This document shows positions 26,558 to 37,156 of a stretch of 64,000 nucleotides of DNA, piece after piece. The position numbers and the translations under genes were made by a program. The stretch is from Paenibacillus allorhizosphaerae (lineage in GTDB: Bacteria; Bacillota; Bacilli; Paenibacillales; NBRC-103111). The DNA is taken from the NCBI RefSeq assembly GCF_910594985.1, contig NZ_CAJVCE010000020.1, positions 1 through 64,000 on the forward strand, read 5' to 3'. Every line of letters begins with the position of its first letter. The stretch's first letter is position 1. Under the pieces are notes generated by a model that was not told the DNA's origin, did no database searches, and saw nothing but the letters and a program-made list of their open reading frames with translations.

Positions 26558-27877
26558 TTATTTGCTCTTATCCTTCTCAATTAATTTGTTAATGGCTTCC
26601 TCGGATTCGCGAAGGACCGTGTTAATATCCTTTTCCCCTTTAATGACCGGTTTGATCGCGTCCTCCATTATTTTTCTGGTGCTTTCTCCATATTTCGTAA
26701 TCGGCAGGGCTTTTGAAGGCTGAGACAGAAAAGCCGCTTTCAAGTTTTTCCCTTGCAAATAAGGTATGTCCTTGCCGAACTCCTCCTCCACCTTCTTTCC
26801 GGTCAATATCGGGAATCTTGCGTTTCGCGCCATATCGGTCTGCACTTCTTCCGATAATACGGTGGCAATGACCTGGAACGCCTGATCTTTATATTTGCTC
26901 TGCTTCGTCACATGCAAAATCCATTCATCCACCTGCATGCCCGTATTCGGCGCTTCCTTGAACTGCGGATATTGGACCATATCCCAGTTCAGCCCCTCCG
27001 CCCCGTTAAAGCTCGGCAAGAAGTTCAATCCCTGCAGCATTGCTAGCGTCCTCGTCTTAAAGTATAGATCCTGCGCCGGGGTTCCGAGTTTAAGCGCGGC
27101 ATTGCCGGGGATGTCGTAGATGCTTTTGAGCAATTCAAACACTTTTTTCCAGCCGTCATTGTTTACCGTTGCTTTGCCTGTCTTCGGATCGTCGATTCCC
27201 AGCCCGAGAACAGAAGCTACCCGGTATGAATAATCGGGCTCCAAGCCGCGATACTGGATTCCGCCTTCCAAGCGCGTCACTTTTCTTGCAAGCTCCCGAG
27301 TATCTTCCCACGTCATTCCATCCTTGGGGTAGGGCGCGCCGAATCGGTCGAATATATCTTTGTTGTAATACAGTGCATTAAAGTGCATCGTAAACGGAAT
27401 GCCGATTAAATAATCGTAGCCGCTTGCCGTTTTTACCGATTCCAACGCCACTTTATTTAACTTGGAAAGATCGAAGTTGAATTTTTTAATGAGCGGTTCC
27501 ATGTTATCCTGCAATTCGACCTGAGTCAGGCGGTTAATCAGCGGGGAAGCGGTGTAAGCAATATCCGGAATTTGCCCGGCCGCCACGATCTTATCATAGG
27601 CCGACACATCGAGAAGCTCAAGCGTAATATGAGGGTATTTCTTTTTGACAGGCTCTACGATGTACTTCTCGTATTCGCCTTTTCCGAGCCAGCTGAGCGG
27701 TATCGCGATTTTAAGCGTTACCGGCTCTGTGCTTACCGATGGCGCGTTCTGTTGGGGACTGTTTTTGCTGCCGGCATCTTCTGAATTTGCCGAGTTCGCG
27801 CCGCATCCGGATAGGATGATGGATAAGCCGGCACATGCGGAGATGAATCCGACATACTTCTTCTTTTTTATTTTCAT
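26558..27877 (-). CDS. Extracellular solute-binding lipoprotein of a sugar ABC transporter
   Basis: The 439-residue product has a lipoprotein signal ending in LSGCG, a low-complexity linker, then a family 1 solute-binding fold (VTLKIAIPLSWLG, YNKDIFDRFGAPYPKDGMTWED). It should capture an oligosaccharide at the cell surface. No permease or ATPase gene is adjacent, so it must use a transporter encoded elsewhere. GGGAGGG precedes the ATG. A 14-bp palindrome identical to one before the lacI-type gene overlaps its likely -35 box, pointing to repression by that regulator. Confidence 0.9.
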   Translation of the reverse strand: MKIKKKKYVGFISACAGLSIILSGCGANSANSEDAGSKNSPQQNAPSVSTEPVTLKIAIPLSWLGKGEYEKYIVEPVKKKYPHITLELLDVSAYDKIVAAGQIPDIAYTASPLINRLTQVELQDNMEPLIKKFNFDLSKLNKVALESVKTASGYDYLIGIPFTMHFNALYYNKDIFDRFGAPYPKDGMTWEDTRELARKVTRLEGGIQYRGLEPDYSYRVASVLGLGIDDPKTGKATVNNDGWKKVFELLKSIYDIPGNAALKLGTPAQDLYFKTRTLAMLQGLNFLPSFNGAEGLNWDMVQYPQFKEAPNTGMQVDEWILHVTKQSKYKDQAFQVIATVLSEEVQTDMARNARFPILTGKKVEEEFGKDIPYLQGKNLKAAFLSQPSKALPITKYGESTRKIMEDAIKPVIKGEKDINTVLRESEEAINKLIEKDKSK

Positions 27878-27929
27878 ATTTAAAACCCTCCCTGGTCATA
27901 ATGATGCTGCCGCGCTTATCCAACCAGAC

Positions 27930-27943
27930 TGACACCGGTGTCA
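27930..27943. promoter_or_regulatory. Probable LacI-family operator upstream of the solute-binding protein gene
   Basis: TGACACCGGTGTCA is a perfect 14-bp palindrome with the central CG typical of LacI-family operators. On the minus strand the site includes TTGACA, a perfect -35 box, so bound repressor would block the promoter. The same 14 bases occur at 29861-29874. Confidence 0.75.
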
Positions 27944-27993
27944 AAATATAGCGAAAACAGGTCGCAGATGCACTTCCGCTCTCCGCTGTTTTC

Positions 27994-28701
27994 CTAAACA
28001 GATTGCTTTTCCCGCTGAAGCAACTCCCGCGCCTCCGGCGTATACGGAACGAATTTCGTCATATCTTCAAACACCGTATAATCGACTTTTCCCATTTCAA
28101 TGACGTTCAGCCTCTCGACAAGCAGCCGTGAAAGTTCGTGCTGAAACTGCCTGAAATGCATCTCCTCCTCCGGTGTCATCTGAATTAGCTGATAGCCGAA
28201 TGAAATGTGATAGCTATAACTATCGTGGTTCGGGAAACGGACGCCCGTCGCGCGGGATACTTGTTCCCTGAACTCATGAAGACGCTGACGCGTCGCCTCA
28301 TCATAAGGGCTTACGCTAATTGTCGTTTTGTTGAGCCGCTCCACCTTCATCTGAAATTGCTCAGGGAACGCAATAGATTCCAGTGCTTTTGCAAAAAAAT
28401 GATCCGTTTCCTCAATCGGCGCATCCAGATCCAGAAAGGACGACCAGTACGGGGTCTTCCGATGATAATGGCACAGCAGCTCAATGACCGTCATATGAAA
28501 CGATTCGGGCGGCGTCCAAGAAAATTTATGCGCGAAAGGAAGCGCGGAAGCGTGCTCTTGCTGTACCCGTACGATCTCCTCGATCACGCTGCGCGGGTCT
28601 GTCAAATTGCAAACGATGGTGTTTCCTGGAAACGAACGGAAGGAGCCGTCTTCATTGAATTTGGACCGTTCGCCAACGGCGTTGGTAAAATGATTGGACA
28701 T
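27994..28701 (-). CDS. DUF1868 family 2H phosphoesterase-like protein
   Basis: The 235-residue product has two H-x-T/S motifs, FHMTVIEL and YHISFGYQL, which form the active site of 2H phosphoesterases that act on cyclic phosphates or RNA ends. The NEDGSFRSFPGNTIVCNL start and the KFSWTPPESFHMTV context match DUF1868 proteins. GAGGTG precedes the ATG at 28701; the open frame extends 27 codons further without a better site. It lies between the LacI-type gene and the solute-binding protein gene, all on the minus strand. The substrate is unknown. Confidence 0.8.
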   Translation of the reverse strand: MSNHFTNAVGERSKFNEDGSFRSFPGNTIVCNLTDPRSVIEEIVRVQQEHASALPFAHKFSWTPPESFHMTVIELLCHYHRKTPYWSSFLDLDAPIEETDHFFAKALESIAFPEQFQMKVERLNKTTISVSPYDEATRQRLHEFREQVSRATGVRFPNHDSYSYHISFGYQLIQMTPEEEMHFRQFQHELSRLLVERLNVIEMGKVDYTVFEDMTKFVPYTPEARELLQREKQSV

Positions 28702-28837
28702 CTGTAAACACCTCATGTTTGTCGTTTTTTTGTAAACCGTATTGTTATGCCTGATGCAGCGGATGAGACGGCGCAGCGTCACCCTCCTTACGCATGAAGC
28801 GATCGCTTCGCTTCAGCCCCCGACGGATTGTGCGCCT

Positions 28838-29836
28838 CTATTTGACGCTTTCCCGGATAACCAATCGAGGGTCGACCTCGATGGAATGAACCGGTTCCGT
28901 TTGATCAAGCAGCTTCTCAATCACTTCGAACATTTCGTTCGCGAGTCTTTCAAAATCTTGCGCCATCGTCGTCAAAGGCGGACAGTAGTATTGGGAAATC
29001 GGGATGTTATCGAAACCCATGATCGAAACATCACCCGGGATCGACAGGCCGTGCGCATAAATCGAATGATAGACGGCTATCGCCTTCTCATCCCCTGAGA
29101 CGAAGAAAACTTGAGGAATATCTCCGGATGCCAGCTTGCCGTCCACAAAAAGCTTGATTCGTTCCAGATTGTTCATGTCGTAAACGATTTCCAGTTGATC
29201 CAGCGATACGCCGCTTTGCAAGTAAACGTCCTTGATCGCCTCCTCCCTCTCCAGGTTCACCTCAATTTTGGCGCCTAGAAGCAGACAAATGCGGGTAAGT
29301 CCCCTGCCGAACAAATACTGCGTCGCTTCCAATATGCCTTTCTTGTTATTGTTGCTAATGGAGACGGGAACCTGCCTGTTTCGCTCAAACGATAGGAACG
29401 GGATCCGGTTGCCGCGCACCAATTCGATCCTCTTGTCATGTTCCTGCAAATAAAACAGCACGACCGCATCGATGTACCCGCTGGACTGCTCCAGAATAGA
29501 ATGGCTCAAATCGGCATCATCGTAAATGATCTCCTGGATCAAGCTGTACCGTCGGCTTCGGGCCGCCTGGTTCATGTAAGACATCAGGATATCGAACCAT
29601 TGCGTCGTATTTTGCCCGTACGTTTTGCGAATGGAGACGAGAACGTTCTTCATCGTTTTCGTACTTAGATTTTTGGCGAACAAGTTCGGTTTAAAATTCG
29701 TTTCGGCGATGACCTTTAAAATTTTGTCCCGGGTGTCCGGCTTGACGTTAGGCTCATTGTTAATGACGCGCGAAACGGTTTTGAACGAATAGCCCGATAA
29801 GTCCGCGATATCCCGGATTGTATATTTTTTATCCAT
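28838..29836 (-). CDS. LacI family transcriptional regulator
   Basis: The 332-residue product begins with a LacI-type helix-turn-helix (YTIRDIADLSGYSFKTVSRVINNEPNV) followed by a periplasmic-binding-protein-like sensor domain with VSIMGFDNIPISQYYCPPLTT near residue 275. AAGGTGAG precedes the ATG. The palindrome TGACACCGGTGTCA lies 24 bases upstream, suggesting autoregulation, and an identical site stands before the solute-binding protein gene. Its inducer is probably a sugar derived from the polysaccharide bound by that protein. Confidence 0.93.
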   Translation of the reverse strand: MDKKYTIRDIADLSGYSFKTVSRVINNEPNVKPDTRDKILKVIAETNFKPNLFAKNLSTKTMKNVLVSIRKTYGQNTTQWFDILMSYMNQAARSRRYSLIQEIIYDDADLSHSILEQSSGYIDAVVLFYLQEHDKRIELVRGNRIPFLSFERNRQVPVSISNNNKKGILEATQYLFGRGLTRICLLLGAKIEVNLEREEAIKDVYLQSGVSLDQLEIVYDMNNLERIKLFVDGKLASGDIPQVFFVSGDEKAIAVYHSIYAHGLSIPGDVSIMGFDNIPISQYYCPPLTTMAQDFERLANEMFEVIEKLLDQTEPVHSIEVDPRLVIRESVK

Positions 29837-29860
29837 GTTCTCTCACCTTGCTGACTGATT

Positions 29861-29874
29861 TGACACCGGTGTCA
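29861..29874. promoter_or_regulatory. Probable LacI-family operator upstream of the regulator gene
   Basis: A perfect copy of TGACACCGGTGTCA, identical to the site at 27930-27943, placed between the regulator's promoter region and its start codon. It fits autorepression. Confidence 0.7.
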
Positions 29875-30037
29875 TTTAGAAAAATTTAGCTGTAGAAACG
29901 AACCATCGGATGCTTCCATTTAACCCCAATTCAAAACTATTGTCAATCGCAAAATGAAGGAAAAGGCTCGCCCCGCGCTGCAAAAGCGCAAGCCGAATTC
30001 CTCTTCCTCCCTTATCATTGGAGCTAACACATCATCG

Positions 30038-31522
30038 TTACGGCAAATTGGAAGCGCCCATCAAATACCGGTCCACTTCCCGTGCAGCCTCCCGGCCTTC
30101 GTTGATCGCCCAAACGACCAGACTTTGCCCGCGCCGCATATCGCCTGCGCTGAACACACCTTCGACGCTCGTCGCGAACCTGCCGTAGTCCGCCTTGGCG
30201 TTGGACCGCTCATCCTTTTCCACGCCAAGCTGATCGAGCACGGTGTTTTCCGGGCCCATGAAGCCCATCGCCAGCAGCACGAGCTGAGCCGGGTATACTT
30301 GCTCGCTGCCTGGCACTTCGACCGGAACGAAACGCCCTTGATCGTCCTTCTTCCACTCGATGAGCACCGTATGAAGCTCCTTCACATGCCCGTTCTCGTC
30401 GCCGACGAATTTCTTGGTCGAGATCAAGTATTTGCGCGGATCTTCGCCTTGCAGCACGGTTGCCTCCTCCTGGCCGTAGTCAATCTTGAGGACGCGCGGC
30501 CATTCCGGCCACGGGTTGTTCGGCTGACGCGTTTCCGGCGGCTTCGCCATGATCTCGAATTGCGTCACGCTTTTGCATTTGTGGCGAATCGAGGTTCCCA
30601 CGCAGTCCGTACCGGTGTCGCCGCCGCCGATGACGACGACGTCCTTGCCCTCCGCCGAGATATACTGTCCATCCTGATGCTCGGAGTCGAGCAAGCTCTT
30701 CGTGTTCTTCGACAGAAACTCCATCGCAAGGTGGACGCCTTTGAGCTCCCGCCCTTCGATGTTCAAGTCGCGTCCTTTCGTCGCTCCGCCGCACAGCACG
30801 ATCGCGTCGAACTCCTCCTTGAGCTTCGAAGCCGGGATATCTTTGCCGATCTCCGTCCCCGTCACGAAAGTAACGCCTTCCGCGGCCAGCAGGTCGACCC
30901 GTCGCTGCACATACTTCTTGTCAAGCTTCATATTCGGGATGCCGTACATGAGCAGCCCGCCGGGACGGTCCGCCCGTTCGTATACCGTGACCGTATGTCC
31001 GGCTTTATTCAGCTGCGCCGCGCAGGCGAGACCCGACGGGCCGGAGCCGACGACCGCCACCTTTTTGCCCGTACGCACTTCGGGCGGCTGCGGCGTCACC
31101 CAGCCTTCGGCAAAACCTTTGTCGATGATCGACTTCTCAATGTTCTTGATCGTCACCGGCGATCCGTTCAAGCCGACCGTACAGGAGCCCTCGCAGGGCG
31201 CCGGACAGACGCGGCCCGTAAACTCGGGGAAATTGTTCGTCTTATGAAGCCGGTCCAGCGCTTCCCGCCAACGCCCCTGATAGACGAGATCGTTCCATTC
31301 GGGAATGAGATTGTTCACGGGACACCCGGCCGCCATGCCGCTGATGATTTTGCCCGTATGACAGAACGGAATGCCGCAATCCATACAGCGGGCCCCTTGC
31401 TGCTGCAGCTTCTCCTCCGGCAGCGGCGTACTGAATTCTTTCCAGTTCGCTATGCGCAGCAGAGGGTTGTTCTCGACCGGAACTTCGCGCCCGTATTCCA
31501 AAAAACCGGTTGGTTTACCCAT
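30038..31522 (-). CDS. gltD: Glutamate synthase (NADPH) small subunit
   Basis: GltD supplies electrons from NADPH through FAD and iron-sulfur centres to GltB. The 494-residue product has the N-terminal cysteine cluster ([12 protein letters not shown], then [11 protein letters not shown] and CPAPCEGSC), an FAD-binding motif [14 protein letters not shown], the NADPH-binding [12 protein letters not shown] and the C-terminal FAD motif [23 protein letters not shown] precedes the ATG, which lies 51 bases after the gltB stop, so the two form one operon. Length is normal. Confidence 0.97.
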   Translation of the reverse strand: MGKPTGFLEYGREVPVENNPLLRIANWKEFSTPLPEEKLQQQGARCMDCGIPFCHTGKIISGMAAGCPVNNLIPEWNDLVYQGRWREALDRLHKTNNFPEFTGRVCPAPCEGSCTVGLNGSPVTIKNIEKSIIDKGFAEGWVTPQPPEVRTGKKVAVVGSGPSGLACAAQLNKAGHTVTVYERADRPGGLLMYGIPNMKLDKKYVQRRVDLLAAEGVTFVTGTEIGKDIPASKLKEEFDAIVLCGGATKGRDLNIEGRELKGVHLAMEFLSKNTKSLLDSEHQDGQYISAEGKDVVVIGGGDTGTDCVGTSIRHKCKSVTQFEIMAKPPETRQPNNPWPEWPRVLKIDYGQEEATVLQGEDPRKYLISTKKFVGDENGHVKELHTVLIEWKKDDQGRFVPVEVPGSEQVYPAQLVLLAMGFMGPENTVLDQLGVEKDERSNAKADYGRFATSVEGVFSAGDMRRGQSLVVWAINEGREAAREVDRYLMGASNLP

Positions 31523-31573
31523 CGATTGGTTCCTCCAGACTCAAGGTTGAAAACGTTAATCAACATCCGACGT

Positions 31574-34500
31574 TTAGTTTCCGCTGACGCGGGAGACGTC
31601 TTTCATGTTTTCCTCGAAGGCGACGAGCATCGCTTCCTGCTGGCTGAGGCCGGATCGCTTCACGCGCTCGATTGCCTCGAACATCCGCTTGTAGTCCTTC
31701 GGTATCACTTTGACGAACTTCCATAAACTCGCTTCCCAGTTTTGCAAAATGCGGTGGGCGACGGCGCTGTCCGTGTAAGAAGCATGATGCTGAATCATAT
31801 TTTTCAGCTCCGCGGCCTCGTACACTTCCTCCACCGCTTCAAGGAGCACCATTTCTTTGTTGCACTGCTGCTGGAACGTTCCGTGCTCATCGAACACATA
31901 GGCGATGCCCCCGGACATGCCCGCCGCAAAGTTGCGGCCCGTCGGGCCGAGGACGACGACGCGTCCGCCGGTCATATACTCGCAGCCGTGGTCGCCGACG
32001 CCTTCGACGACCGCCCGGACGCCGGAGTTCCGTACGCAGAACCGTTCGCCGGCGATGCCGCGAATGTACGCTTCGCCGTCTGTGGCGCCGTAGAACGCGA
32101 CGTTGCCGATAATAATGTTGTCTTCGGCGGCAAAGGCGGCCTTCTCCGGCGGGAATACGGCGAGCTTGCCGCCCGAAAGCCCTTTGCCGAAGTAGTCGTT
32201 CGCGTCGCCTTCAAGCGACAGCGTCATGCCTTTCGGCACGAATGCGCCGAAGCTTTGACCCGCGGATCCGTTAAAGTGCAGACGAATCGTATCGTGCGGC
32301 AGCCCCTCCAACCCGTACTTGCGCGTCACTTCGCTGCCGACAATTGTGCCGACGACCCGGTTGACGTTATGGATCGGCAATATGGCGCTGACCTTCTCTT
32401 TATTGTCGATCGCCGGCCTGCAGATGTTCATCAGCTCGGTCATATCGAGCGAACGAGCCAACCCGTGATCCTGCGGGACAGAACAATAACGTCCCACCTC
32501 TTCGCCGACCTCAGGCTGATACAGCAGCGCCGACAGGTCGATGCCTTTCGCTTTCCAATGTTTGACGGCTTCTCTCGTTTCGAGGATCTCGGTATGCCCG
32601 ATCATCTCTTCCACCGTACGGAATCCTAGCTCCGCCATCAGCTCCCGCGTATCCTGCGCGACGAAATGCATGAAATGGACCACATGCTGCGGATCCCCGG
32701 TAAATTTCTTGCGCAGCTCCGGATTTTGCGTCGCCACGCCGACCGGACACGTGTCCAGATGGCAGACGCGCATCATGATACAGCCGAGCGCGATGAGCGG
32801 CGTCGTCGCGAAGCCGAATTCTTCCGCGCCCAGCAGCGCAGCGACGACAACGTCACGTCCCGTCATCAGCTTGCCGTCGGTTTCGACGGTGATGCGGCTG
32901 CGCAGATTGTTCAGCACGAGCGTCTGGTGCGTCTCGGCCAGACCCAGCTCCCACGGCAATCCGGCATGGCGGATCGACGTTTGCGGCGATGCCCCCGTGC
33001 CTCCGTCATAGCCGCTGATCAGCACGACATCGGCTTTGCCTTTGGCCACGCCCGCGGCGATCGTTCCGACGCCGACCTCCGATACAAGCTTGACGCTGAT
33101 GCGCGCCCGCGGATTGGCGTTCTTGAGATCGTGGATCAGCTCCGCCAAATCCTCAATCGAATAAATGTCGTGATGCGGCGGCGGCGAAATGAGGCCAACG
33201 CCCGGCGTCACGCCCCGCACCTCGGCCACCCACGGATACACCTTCGAGCCCGGCAGCTGCCCGCCTTCGCCCGGCTTGGCGCCCTGCGCCATCTTGATTT
33301 GAATTTCGTCCGCGTTCACCAGGTAGTTGCTCGTGACCCCGAACCGGCCGGAGGCCACCTGCTTGATCGCGCTGCGGCGCAAATCGCCGTTCGCATCCGG
33401 CTTGAAACGCTCATGGTGCTCCCCGCCTTCGCCGGTGTTACTCTTGCCGCCGATCCGGTTCATCGCGATCGCCAGGCTCTCGTGCGCTTCCTTCGAGATG
33501 GAACCGTACGACATCGCGCCCGTCTTGAATCGTTTGAAGATCGACTCCGCCGGCTCGACCTCTTCGATCGGAACGGGGGTGCGACCGGATTTGAACGAGA
33601 ACAGCGAGCGGAGCGTCATAAAGCGCTCGTTCTCCTGATGGATCAGCTTGACGAAGTTTTTGTACATGCCGAAATTGTTCGTGCGAACCGCGGCCTGCAG
33701 CGCATGAATCGTCTCCGGATTGTACAGATGCTCCTCGCCGCTGCGCCGCCACTGCAGCTCGCCGCCTGCGTCGAGCACCCGGTCGCGGCCTTCCTGCTCC
33801 GAATAAGCCCGCTCATGACGAAGCAGCGCTTCCCGTGCGATCGCATCGATCTTGATGCCGCCGACCGGCGTATACGTCCACGTAAAATATTTTTCGATCA
33901 CGGATGCATCGAGGCCGACCGCTTCGAAAATTTGCGCGCCCCGGTACGACTGGATCGTCGAAATGCCCATCTTCGCGAGCACCTTCACAACGCCCTTGGT
34001 GGCCGCTTTAATATAGTTGTAAAGCGCCTTCTCATACGTAATATCCTTCAGCTGCTTGCGCCGTATCATATCGTCCAGCGTTTCCATCGCCAGGTACGGA
34101 TTGATCGCGCCGGCGCCGTAACCGAGCAGCAGGGCGAAGTGATGCACCTCGCGCGGTTCGCCGGATTCGAGCAGCAGCCCGATCTTCGTCCGCGTTCCTT
34201 CGCGGATCAGATGGTGGTGCAGGCCGGAGACGGCCAGCAGGGCGGGAATGGCGGCATGCGCCGCATCGACGCCGCGGTCGGACAAGATGATGAGCGTCGC
34301 TCCGTCCGCAATCGCCCGGTCGGCGGCGGCATACAGCGCGTCCATCGCCCGCTCCAGGCCGTCCGTTCCTTCCGCTGCGCGGAATACGATCGGCAGCGTG
34401 ACGGTCTTGAAGCCTTCCCGCTCGATATGGCGCAGCTTGGCAAGCTCGGCGTTCGTCAGAATCGGCGTCTCGATCCGGATGTGACGGCAGCTCTCCGGCC

Positions 34501-36163
34501 GCGGGTCGAGCAGATTGCCCTCGGGTCCGAGCGTCGTGCCCTGCGCGGTAATGATCTCCTCAAAGTTCGCGTCAAGCGGCGGGTTCGTTACCTGCGCGAA
34601 CAATTGCTTAAAGTAGCTGTACAGCAGCTGCGGACGTTCCGATAGCACCGCAAGCGGCGCATCGAAACCCATCGAGCCGATCGGATCGACGCCGGTGCGT
34701 GCCATCGGATCGAGCACCTTCCGCAAGTTCTCGAACGTGTAGCCGAACGCCTGCTGCCGCTGCAGCACGGTCTCCGCGTCGCCTTCCGGCACTTCCGGCG
34801 CATCCGGCAGCTGGCTGAGCGAAATCAAATGCTCGTTCAGCCATTCGCGGTACGGCTGCTCACTCACGATGCGTTCCTTGATCTCTTCGTCCGCGACGAT
34901 CCGCCCTTCCACTGTATCGACGAGCAGCATGCGGCCCGGCTGTAGGCGCTGCTTGGAGACGATGCGCTCCGGAGCGATGTTCAGCACGCCCGCTTCCGAA
35001 GCCAGAACGATCAGATCGTCCTTCGTCACGTAGTAGCGCGCCGGGCGCAAGCCGTTGCGGTCAAGCACGGCGCCGACCGACTTGCCGTCCGTAAACGAAA
35101 TGGCGGCCGGACCGTCCCACGGTTCCATCAGACAGCTGTGGTATTCGTAAAACGCTTTCTTTTTATCGTTCATCGATTCGTGCTTGGACCACGGCTCCGG
35201 AATCATCATCATCGCCGCGTGCGGCAAAGAGCGGCCGGAAAGCATGAGAAACTCCAGACAGTTGTCGAACATTTGCGAGTCCGAGCCGTCCCCGTCAATG
35301 ATCGGCAATATGTTTTGGAAATCGTTGCCGAACAAATCCGTTTGGCACATCGCCTGACGCGCGTGCATCCAGTTCACATTGCCTCGCAGCGTGTTGATTT
35401 CGCCGTTATGAATCAAATATCGATAAGGATGCGCTCGCTCCCAGCTCGGAAACGTGTTCGTACTGAATCGGGAATGCACGAGCGCAATCGCCGATTCGAC
35501 ATCCGGGTCTTTGAGCTCCACGTAGTAATCGTCGACTTGCTCAGGCGTCAGCATGCCTTTGTAGACGATCGTACGGCTGGACAAGCTGGAGAAGAAGAAC
35601 ATTCCCGCATCCTTGATCGTTTTGGCGCCGTTCTCTGCCAGCTTGCGGATGACGTACAGCTTGCGTTCGAGCGCCATCTCGCCCGGCACCTCGTCGGACG
35701 CGCCGATGAACACCTGGCGAACGACCGGCTCTGCCGAACGGGCGGATTGCCCAAGCTTGGCGTTATTCGTCGGCACGGTTCTCCATCCGAGAAACAGCTG
35801 CCCGGCCTCGCGCACCTTCTCCTCGACAAGCCGCTCACAGGCGATCCGCGCTTCCGCATCCTGCGGCAGAAACACCATGCCTACGCCATACCGGCCGGGT
35901 TCCGGCAATCGAATGCTTTCGGCTTCGCATGCCTTGACAAAATATTTATGGGGAAGCTGCAGCAGAATGCCTGCTCCGTCCCCGGTATTATGCTCTCCCT
36001 GACCGCCGCGGTGGTCCAGATTGCAAAGTACGGTAAGCGCTTGCGAAACAATGTCATGCGATGGCTTTCCCTTGATGTGAGCAACGAAACCGATGCCGCA
36101 AGCGTCATGCTCAAATTGCGGATCATAGAGACCCTGTTTGACGGGTAATCCATATTTGTTCAT
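31574..36163 (-). CDS. gltB: Glutamate synthase (NADPH) large subunit
   Basis: GltB converts glutamine and 2-oxoglutarate into two glutamate. The 1529-residue product has an N-terminal glutaminase domain whose catalytic cysteine (in HDACGIGF, near residue 22) is exposed by removal of a short propeptide, a central domain, the FMN synthase domain with TGEGGEH and GGTGASP motifs, the 3Fe-4S cysteines in [15 protein letters not shown], and a C-terminal GXGXG beta-helix. The ATG at 36163 follows AAAGG; an upstream open extension of 18 codons lacks a site. No separate regulator gene such as gltC is next to it. Confidence 0.98.
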   Translation of the reverse strand: MNKYGLPVKQGLYDPQFEHDACGIGFVAHIKGKPSHDIVSQALTVLCNLDHRGGQGEHNTGDGAGILLQLPHKYFVKACEAESIRLPEPGRYGVGMVFLPQDAEARIACERLVEEKVREAGQLFLGWRTVPTNNAKLGQSARSAEPVVRQVFIGASDEVPGEMALERKLYVIRKLAENGAKTIKDAGMFFFSSLSSRTIVYKGMLTPEQVDDYYVELKDPDVESAIALVHSRFSTNTFPSWERAHPYRYLIHNGEINTLRGNVNWMHARQAMCQTDLFGNDFQNILPIIDGDGSDSQMFDNCLEFLMLSGRSLPHAAMMMIPEPWSKHESMNDKKKAFYEYHSCLMEPWDGPAAISFTDGKSVGAVLDRNGLRPARYYVTKDDLIVLASEAGVLNIAPERIVSKQRLQPGRMLLVDTVEGRIVADEEIKERIVSEQPYREWLNEHLISLSQLPDAPEVPEGDAETVLQRQQAFGYTFENLRKVLDPMARTGVDPIGSMGFDAPLAVLSERPQLLYSYFKQLFAQVTNPPLDANFEEIITAQGTTLGPEGNLLDPRPESCRHIRIETPILTNAELAKLRHIEREGFKTVTLPIVFRAAEGTDGLERAMDALYAAADRAIADGATLIILSDRGVDAAHAAIPALLAVSGLHHHLIREGTRTKIGLLLESGEPREVHHFALLLGYGAGAINPYLAMETLDDMIRRKQLKDITYEKALYNYIKAATKGVVKVLAKMGISTIQSYRGAQIFEAVGLDASVIEKYFTWTYTPVGGIKIDAIAREALLRHERAYSEQEGRDRVLDAGGELQWRRSGEEHLYNPETIHALQAAVRTNNFGMYKNFVKLIHQENERFMTLRSLFSFKSGRTPVPIEEVEPAESIFKRFKTGAMSYGSISKEAHESLAIAMNRIGGKSNTGEGGEHHERFKPDANGDLRRSAIKQVASGRFGVTSNYLVNADEIQIKMAQGAKPGEGGQLPGSKVYPWVAEVRGVTPGVGLISPPPHHDIYSIEDLAELIHDLKNANPRARISVKLVSEVGVGTIAAGVAKGKADVVLISGYDGGTGASPQTSIRHAGLPWELGLAETHQTLVLNNLRSRITVETDGKLMTGRDVVVAALLGAEEFGFATTPLIALGCIMMRVCHLDTCPVGVATQNPELRKKFTGDPQHVVHFMHFVAQDTRELMAELGFRTVEEMIGHTEILETREAVKHWKAKGIDLSALLYQPEVGEEVGRYCSVPQDHGLARSLDMTELMNICRPAIDNKEKVSAILPIHNVNRVVGTIVGSEVTRKYGLEGLPHDTIRLHFNGSAGQSFGAFVPKGMTLSLEGDANDYFGKGLSGGKLAVFPPEKAAFAAEDNIIIGNVAFYGATDGEAYIRGIAGERFCVRNSGVRAVVEGVGDHGCEYMTGGRVVVLGPTGRNFAAGMSGGIAYVFDEHGTFQQQCNKEMVLLEAVEEVYEAAELKNMIQHHASYTDSAVAHRILQNWEASLWKFVKVIPKDYKRMFEAIERVKRSGLSQQEAMLVAFEENMKDVSRVSGN

Positions 36164-36475
36164 GCTGCGCAACCTTTCTTTACTAATTTTTGGGATTATC
36201 ATGTAAATAAAGCACAACGGAAGCCATAATACCTAACACCAGATGTCAAAAGCTCTGCAAGAATAATATGTTTTATATTAACACCTGATTTAATTTATGG
36301 CAATTTAAAATATTTCGATTTTTCTGATATATTGATAGATTTGTTGACGCCGTTGCAGCATTGTTTCTCCATGCCAAACCGCATCATTCCCGACGTTCGT
36401 TCGGCTGTACCAACTCTGAATCTTATGCTATGATATTGTTCGTTATGCGAACAACGACGAACGAAGGTGTATATT

Positions 36476-37048
36476 TTGGCCCAATTATATTTTCGTTATG
36501 GAGCGATGAACAGCGGCAAATCGATTGAAATATTGAAAGTCGCTCACAACTACGAAGAGCAGGACAAGTCCGTGCTGATCTTCACCTCCGGTCTCGACAA
36601 TCGCGATGAGGTCGGTTATGTATCCTCGCGAATCGGGCTTCGGCGCGAAGCGATTCCGATCAACGACGACACTGACATTATCGGCATCGTGCAGCAGCAG
36701 ACGACCCGGATCTCCTGCGTATTGGTAGATGAAGTGCAATTTTTGAACAAAGAACAGATTCTGCAGCTCACCCGCATTGTAGACGAGCTGAATATTCCGG
36801 TAATGGGGTTCGGGCTGAAGAACGATTTTCAGAACGAGCTGTTCGAGGGCAGCCGCTACATGCTGCTGTATGCGGATAAAATCGAAGAGATGAAGACGAT
36901 CTGCTGGTTTTGCGAGCGCAAAGCGACCATGAACCTGAGAGTGGATGAAGCGGGCAAGCCGGTATATACCGGGGAGCAAATTCAGATCGGCGGCAACGAC
37001 TCGTACTACCCGGTGTGCCGCAAATGTCATACACACCCTCCTCTCTAA
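36476..37048 (+). CDS. tdk: Thymidine kinase
   Basis: Type II thymidine kinase of 190 residues, phosphorylating thymidine in the salvage pathway. It begins [15 protein letters not shown] with the P-loop, has [13 protein letters not shown] (Walker B with the catalytic Glu) and [10 protein letters not shown], and the zinc-binding cysteines CWFCERKA and CRKC near the C-terminus. The start is probably TTG at 36476, six bases after GAAGGTG; a GTG three codons upstream overlaps that site. The TTG start suggests modest expression. It is divergent from gltB with about 310 bases between starts. Confidence 0.93.
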   Translation: MAQLYFRYGAMNSGKSIEILKVAHNYEEQDKSVLIFTSGLDNRDEVGYVSSRIGLRREAIPINDDTDIIGIVQQQTTRISCVLVDEVQFLNKEQILQLTRIVDELNIPVMGFGLKNDFQNELFEGSRYMLLYADKIEEMKTICWFCERKATMNLRVDEAGKPVYTGEQIQIGGNDSYYPVCRKCHTHPPL

Positions 37049-37072
37049 AGCAGTCGGAGCAAACAAAAGACC

Positions 37073-37119
37073 AAAAGCCGGAAAAACGTTCACCCCTGGT
37101 GAACGCTTCCGGCTTTTTT
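37073..37119. terminator. Bidirectional terminator between tdk and the aminopeptidase gene
   Basis: A long inverted repeat (AAAAGCCGGAA...CGTTCACC and GGTGAACG...TTCCGGCTTTT) with A-run and T-run flanks ends both convergent genes. Confidence 0.85.
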
Positions 37120-37156
37120 GTTCCTGTATCATCAGGTTCCTACAAATATGGTCGGC

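Noticed and set aside
29954-31726. Open frame of 590 codons on the plus strand opposite gltD
   Set aside because: Antisense shadow of a clearly conserved gene with no family features of its own.
32666-34645. Open frame of 659 codons on the plus strand inside gltB
   Set aside because: It is antisense to the conserved FMN and central domains of glutamate synthase, rich in Arg and His from GC-skewed codons, and has no ribosome binding site.
36164-36475. Promoter and nitrogen-control sites between gltB and tdk
   Set aside because: A TTGACA on the minus strand near 36244 has no -10 box at usual spacing, and no clear TnrA- or GltC-type site was found.
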